From JBBQWZ01 sp038210135 (GTDB lineage: Bacteria; Acidobacteriota; Terriglobia; Bryobacterales; Bryobacteraceae): 64,000 nucleotides of DNA. Below the pieces are notes generated by a model. It did no database searches and was not told the origin of the DNA. It saw only the letters and a program-made list of their open reading frames with translations. Position numbers and translations under genes: made by a program. Positions 61,008-64,000 of the stretch are shown one piece after another (positions within the stretch are counted from its first letter, which is position 1; every line of letters starts with the position of its first letter). The stretch lies in assembly GCA_038210135.1 (NCBI GenBank), contig JBBQWZ010000022.1, positions 36,670-100,669 of the forward strand, given 5' to 3'.

Positions 61008-61376
61008 ATGCGAAGACTACTGGTGGTCCTGTTGTTCCTTTCGGTTCCGATGACGTTCTTCTTCGTGGCTGCATTGAAAGCGGACGATAACAAAGGTGTG
61101 GTTGCGACCCCGTTGATGCGGGAAGTGAATCCGGACGTCGCCAAAGCGGGTGACAAGATCGAGATCAGCGGCGAGTTCCTGGATAAAGATCACGTGGCGG
61201 AAGTATATTTGACGGCGGGCGAGTTCACGATCCGCGTCGAAGTGCTGTCGCAGACGGCGTCGAAGATTCTCTTTGTAGCTCCCAAGGCAGGTCCAGGCCG
61301 CTTGCGCCTGATGGTGCTGACAAAAGCCGCACAGCCGATCCTGGTCGAACAGCCGGTAACTCTTCAAATCGATTAA
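61008..61376 (+). CDS. secreted IPT/TIG-domain protein, 122 aa
   Basis: Signal peptide (RLLVVLLFLSVPMTFFFVAALKA), then one Ig-like IPT/TIG domain: PDVAKAGDKIEISGEFLDKDHVAEVYLTAG and 'PGRLRLMVLTKAAQPILVEQPVTL'. There is no other motif. It probably binds or scaffolds at the surface. GGGAGG seven bases upstream of ATG 61008 fixes the start; the longer frame is unsupported. A strong terminator follows. Confidence 0.75.
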   Translation: MRRLLVVLLFLSVPMTFFFVAALKADDNKGVVATPLMREVNPDVAKAGDKIEISGEFLDKDHVAEVYLTAGEFTIRVEVLSQTASKILFVAPKAGPGRLRLMVLTKAAQPILVEQPVTLQID

Positions 61377-61456
61377 ACGTTTTCCGAGTGTGTAGTAGTT
61401 AAAGTCCTTGTACGAAAGGAGACCGCGACAACTGCAATTCAAGATGAACGAGAAAG

Positions 61457-61482
61457 GGCCAGCCGGGGAGGCTGGCCTTTTC
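61457..61482 (+). terminator. intrinsic terminator of the IPT/TIG gene
   Basis: Perfect 8-bp stem GGCCAGCC/GGCTGGCC with a 5-nt loop and TTTT following, 80 bp after the stop. It also lies before the convergent regulator gene (ends 61532). Confidence 0.88.
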
Positions 61483-61531
61483 ACATTTCTGCCGTCTTCT
61501 TTTCGAGGCACCGGATTGGCTGACCACGGCC

Positions 61532-62152
61532 CTAGGCTTTGTCCGCTCTCTTTCGAGGTTTGCGCCGGATCGGCGGCGCGGATGCGTTGGCGGACACCTG
61601 ACGTTCCAGGTCTTCGAGGCGGCGCTTGAGCTCGGCGACTCCCGAATCGGCGGCTGGGGGAGCGGGATCGGATTGGGGCGGTGGCGCGGCGGCGGCCGGA
61701 GACTGGAAAGGCAGGAACGGCATGAAGGGGACCGAGCCCGGCGCTCCGCGGAAGAGATTCATCATGGCGTCGAGCGGGTTCGCGGTGGGAGTTCCCGGCA
61801 TCGGCGGCTGGAAGCCGCGCATCGGATTCTGAAGGCGTTCGAAGGTGTCGATCGCGCTTTTGAAATACCATTCGAGGAACTGATGGCGCGCCTGCTGGCT
61901 GGAGACGATGATCTGCTTCAGCAGGTCGAGCGGCAGGCCGGATTCGTTGCCTTTCGATTCGTCAACGATAATTTGCGTGAGGATGGAGCGGGTCACGTCG
62001 TCGCCGGTCTTGGCATCGACGACCTGCACGTCGTGGCCGTCGCGGATGATGGCGGCGATGTCCTCTAAGTTGACGTAGCGGGACTGGGCGGAATCGTAGA
62101 GTCGGCGGTTCTCGTACTTCTTGATTACGATTTTGGGCTTGGGATCCGGCAT
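61532..62152 (-). CDS. phaR: PhaR-type polyhydroxyalkanoate regulator
   Basis: 206 residues. The N-terminus is the conserved PHA-accumulation DNA-binding domain: VIKKYENRRLYDSAQSRYVNLEDIAAIIRDGHDVQVVDAKTGDDVT. A helical middle (DESKGNESGLPLDLLKQIIV) precedes a Pro-rich stretch and a final coiled coil (VAELKRRLEDLERQVSA). PhaR represses phasin and PHA genes and binds PHA granules; no PHA synthase is in the window, so it may act more broadly. The ATG at 62152 matches family starts. Confidence 0.85.
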   Translation of the reverse strand: MPDPKPKIVIKKYENRRLYDSAQSRYVNLEDIAAIIRDGHDVQVVDAKTGDDVTRSILTQIIVDESKGNESGLPLDLLKQIIVSSQQARHQFLEWYFKSAIDTFERLQNPMRGFQPPMPGTPTANPLDAMMNLFRGAPGSVPFMPFLPFQSPAAAAPPPQSDPAPPAADSGVAELKRRLEDLERQVSANASAPPIRRKPRKRADKA

Positions 62153-62229
62153 TCTTGGAGGGTTGGTTCCATTATGGCGGATCGAGACCGTTGGTCGGTC
62201 GGTGGTTCCGTTCGATGTTTTAGATGGCA

Positions 62230-62442
62230 AAGCTCGTGGGCTGTCCGCGAACGACCTTTACCGTTGTTGACTGCAGAAGAGTCCCCGCCCTTACGGGCGG
62301 GGTTCAATCCGCTAAGCTCTCGTGGGCGCCCTCACGGGCGGGGTTCAATCCGGTACCGAAGCTCTCGTGGGCTGTCCGCGAACGGCCTTTACCGTGGTTG
62401 ACTGCAGAAGAGTCCCCGCCCTCACGGGCGGGGTTCAATCCG
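62230..62442 (+). repeat. array of three repeat units with GC-rich palindromes
   Basis: An 82-84-bp unit (AAGCTCTCGTGGGCTGTCCG, then a variable part, then GACTGCAGAAGAGTCCCCGC, palindrome, GGTTCAATCCG) occurs at 62230-62311 and 62359-62442. A shortened copy at 62314-62352 lacks the middle. Each carries the CCCCGCCC/GGGCGGGG palindrome or its right half. A degenerate relative is at 62592-62624. The palindrome is shared with 15460-15555. Confidence 0.75.
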
Positions 62443-62517
62443 GCTACGGCGGGGATCGCTTCGAACCGAATCACGCGGTCAGAGAACTAGTGACCGCTTC
62501 TGACGTTGCGGTGTTGG

Positions 62518-62560
62518 CGCTTACTGCGCGGCACTTCGTGCCGCTTCGTGCGCGCCTCGG
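62518..62560 (+). repeat. hairpin repeat with CTTCG loop, copy 3
   Basis: Related to the copies at 17988 and 18102 but with stem GCGGCA/TGCCGC instead of GCAGCG/CGCTGC around the same CTTCG loop. Two base pairs differ and both changes are compensated. Confidence 0.65.
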
Positions 62561-62676
62561 CGGTTCGAGGCGTATTTCAGCGCGCGGTCTAGAGTCCCGT
62601 CGCTCACGCTCGGGGTTCAAGCCGATCAAGGCCGGCGGCGCTTGCGTTGGAATTGCTTTTTCCTCAGTTGCATTTT

Positions 62677-63522
62677 TTAAAGAGCTACACAGCAGCGCGA
62701 GGTTTTCATTTGGGTCACCTGCGCGGCGGTGAGGATGGGCGGATTCGACGTGATGTTGGGCGTGCTCGAGAGCATCAGGTTAGCAGTGTCGGTCGAATGG
62801 ACGGGGATGAAGTGGGACCCGAGCAGCACATGGCCGACCTCGTGGGCGGTGGTCCACTGGCTGCCGGCGGAGGCGACGATGCAGGCGGGGGTGTCCGGCA
62901 GGTGGCCACCGCAGCCGAGCTCGCCGGCGGTGAAGCGGCCGATGTAGCAGACCAGAATTTCGTTCGATGGAATGTGGCCGGCGAGGCGCTGCACGTCGGC
63001 GTATTCGCCATCGGTGATGTCCCACACGCAGCTTCCGTCCACGTCGGCGAGGCGCTGGGCTTCATCCGGCGACAAGCCGAGCGAGGCGCCGGACGCGAAG
63101 TCGATACGGATTCCGTATTGCGCGTAGACGCGCTGCGCGTTGCGGAACGCCGTCGCGAAAGGGATGTCGGTAAGACTGAGGCTCCGGAAATGGAGGCGCA
63201 CGCGGTGAGTGAAAACGGGCGGCGTGTCGGAGAGCGGAATCTGGATGTAACCGGGCGCGTCGGTGGAATCGAAGCGATAGTTCATGCCGTCGGCGCTTTG
63301 ACTACATCCGACGTAATGGCGCAGCAGCCAGTTGACCATGCGGCATTTGGTCTGGAAATCGGGCGCGGTCCTCACGATCGGAAAGTTGAACTCGATCAGC
63401 CCCCAGGTGGTCAGATTGTTGGCGGCGGCAATCGAATCCCAGCTGTCGCCGGTGCGGACTTTGTAGCGGTCGCCGCCGGTCGGCGGAAAGGTGATGGCTC
63501 CGTGGGGTTGTTGTTCAAGCAT
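62677..63522 (-). CDS. LysM-like / metzincin-like zinc protease
   Basis: 281 residues. Near the N-terminus there is a LysM-like segment (YKVRTGDSWDSIAAANNLTT). The C-terminal half has the zinc motif TTAHEVGHVLLGSHF (His, Glu, His and a third His six residues later, as in metzincins, though Gly is shifted by one), followed by DTANLMLSS that could be the Met-turn. It has Cys pairs (CGGH, CIVAS). There is no classical signal peptide in the chosen frame; ATG 63522 has AAGGATA upstream. It is likely a secreted or wall-bound peptidase. Longer starts at 63684 look unrelated. Confidence 0.72.
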   Translation of the reverse strand: MLEQQPHGAITFPPTGGDRYKVRTGDSWDSIAAANNLTTWGLIEFNFPIVRTAPDFQTKCRMVNWLLRHYVGCSQSADGMNYRFDSTDAPGYIQIPLSDTPPVFTHRVRLHFRSLSLTDIPFATAFRNAQRVYAQYGIRIDFASGASLGLSPDEAQRLADVDGSCVWDITDGEYADVQRLAGHIPSNEILVCYIGRFTAGELGCGGHLPDTPACIVASAGSQWTTAHEVGHVLLGSHFIPVHSTDTANLMLSSTPNITSNPPILTAAQVTQMKTSRCCVAL

Positions 63523-63805
63523 GTGGTTATCCTTGACTGGCTGGATGCGCGGACGCTGGTTGTTCGAAGTCGCGCGGCGGAATTCGTTCCGTCCGCAAAT
63601 ACCGCTGCTGGTTGTTTCGCGCGAAATGGGCGGGAACGGGATCACGGAAGGGAATTGCGCTTCGAAACCGCATGCGGGGTTCATGGTAGCGAAAGCCGTC
63701 CGGCGTTTGAAGACGGCGAGAGCCTGTTCCCCACCTCCGTGGTGACGGCGGGTCCGTTGGGAAGAGTGCGAATTGTGGGGACGGCGGTTGCGTTGCGGCA
63801 GTGGG

Positions 63806-63862
63806 GGTCCGCTTCCGACGCGCTCCTTGCGGTCCGCTTCCGACGCGCTCCTTGCGGAGCGC
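63806..63862 (+). repeat. 25-bp tandem duplication with hairpin
   Basis: Two identical 25-bp units (GGTCCGCTTCCGACGCGCTC plus CTTGC) at 63806-63830 and 63831-63855, followed by GG that completes a perfect hairpin GCGCTCC/GGAGCGC (63845-63862). It lies in a 385-bp gap (63523-63907) with no gene. Confidence 0.7.
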
Positions 63863-63907
63863 TCTCCAGAAACCAGGTTGTAAGGTATTGAGGGATTTGG
63901 GGCATGG

Positions 63908-64000
63908 TTAGGTGGGGATTTCGATGGGGACGAGGGCGAAGCCTTGTTGGGCGGCGTGTTTTGTGAGTTGTTTTAGTTTTTGTTGGCGGTATTTTTCTTC
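63908..64000 (-). CDS. C-terminal end of an unidentified protein (partial)
   Basis: A minus-strand frame enters from the right edge and stops at TAA 63908. The visible 30 residues read EEKYRQQKLKQLTKHAAQQG then FALVPIEIPT. It is helical and basic and ends in a short hydrophobic strand. This kind of ending occurs in some transposases, but too little is visible to name it. Confidence 0.45.
   Translation of the reverse strand, partial: EEKYRQQKLKQLTKHAAQQGFALVPIEIPT

Noticed and set aside
62230..62442. Possible CRISPR array
   Set aside because: Only two full repeat units and one shortened unit; spacing is irregular, the 'spacers' are part of the repeat, and there are no cas genes.
62647..63891. 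Plus-strand open frame of 414 codons opposite the protease gene
   Set aside because: Antisense to the HExxH protease; the translation is low-complexity and lacks any motif.

Overview
The window looks like a chromosomal stretch of an acidobacterium, most likely of the Bryobacterales / 'Candidatus Solibacter' type. No rRNA or other marker gene confirms this. The inference rests on gene content: an Oar-like TonB-dependent receptor with a carboxypeptidase-regulatory N-terminus, a secreted protein with the C-terminal domain common in Solibacter (TIGR03437-like), a cytochrome c/WD40 - PPC - DUF1549/DUF1553 - DUF1501 cluster, a very large cyclic glucan synthase-like protein, many two-component proteins, and high GC. 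No tRNA, rRNA, CRISPR array or complete insertion sequence was seen.

Layout. 0-4.4 kb is a scarred accessory zone: an Rhs/YD-repeat fragment running off the left edge, small hypothetical genes, a prolyl oligopeptidase reduced to its catalytic domain, and five copies of a short palindromic repeat, two of which sit exactly at gene-damage points. 4.4-13.3 kb holds secreted hydrolases (amidohydrolase, two serine beta-lactamase-fold enzymes), a GldG-like ABC exporter, a secreted DUF1080-like protein, a phospholipase D-fold protein and a secreted protein with kinase-fold signature residues. 13.5-21.1 kb is regulatory: an ECF-like sigma factor, a response regulator divergent from a histidine kinase, an NtrC-type activator, a DksA/TraR protein and a large CHASE3-PAS kinase flanked by two 54-residue membrane proteins. 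21.6-30.5 kb is one 2958-residue cyclic beta-1,2-glucan synthase-like gene.

At 30.8-32.2 kb a SYLF-domain gene ends in a strong terminator, and an apparently ORF-less group II intron begins one base after the T-tract. 32.2-39.2 kb is a four-gene minus-strand operon of secreted, haem-binding and DUF proteins. 39.3-55.3 kb is an exopolysaccharide locus: two GT4 glycosyltransferases, a MurJ-type flippase, a Wzz-like chain-length protein, two Wzy/WaaL-like membrane proteins and a sugar-phosphate transferase. Embedded in it is a tightly packed plus-strand operon: flippase, HprK-like kinase, Oar-like receptor, and a fusion of a nucleotidyltransferase with an MFS-like transporter. This operon is the best candidate here for an undescribed system.

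55.3-64 kb has a methyltransferase, a DUF1015 protein, three Tad-pilus minor components (TadE, TadE, TadG-vWA) without the Tad motor, an IPT/TIG protein, a PhaR-type regulator, a palindrome-rich repeat array, a LysM-like/metzincin-like secreted protease and the end of an unidentified gene.

All calls come from reading the sequence and translations by eye. No database search was run, so family names are recognition-based.
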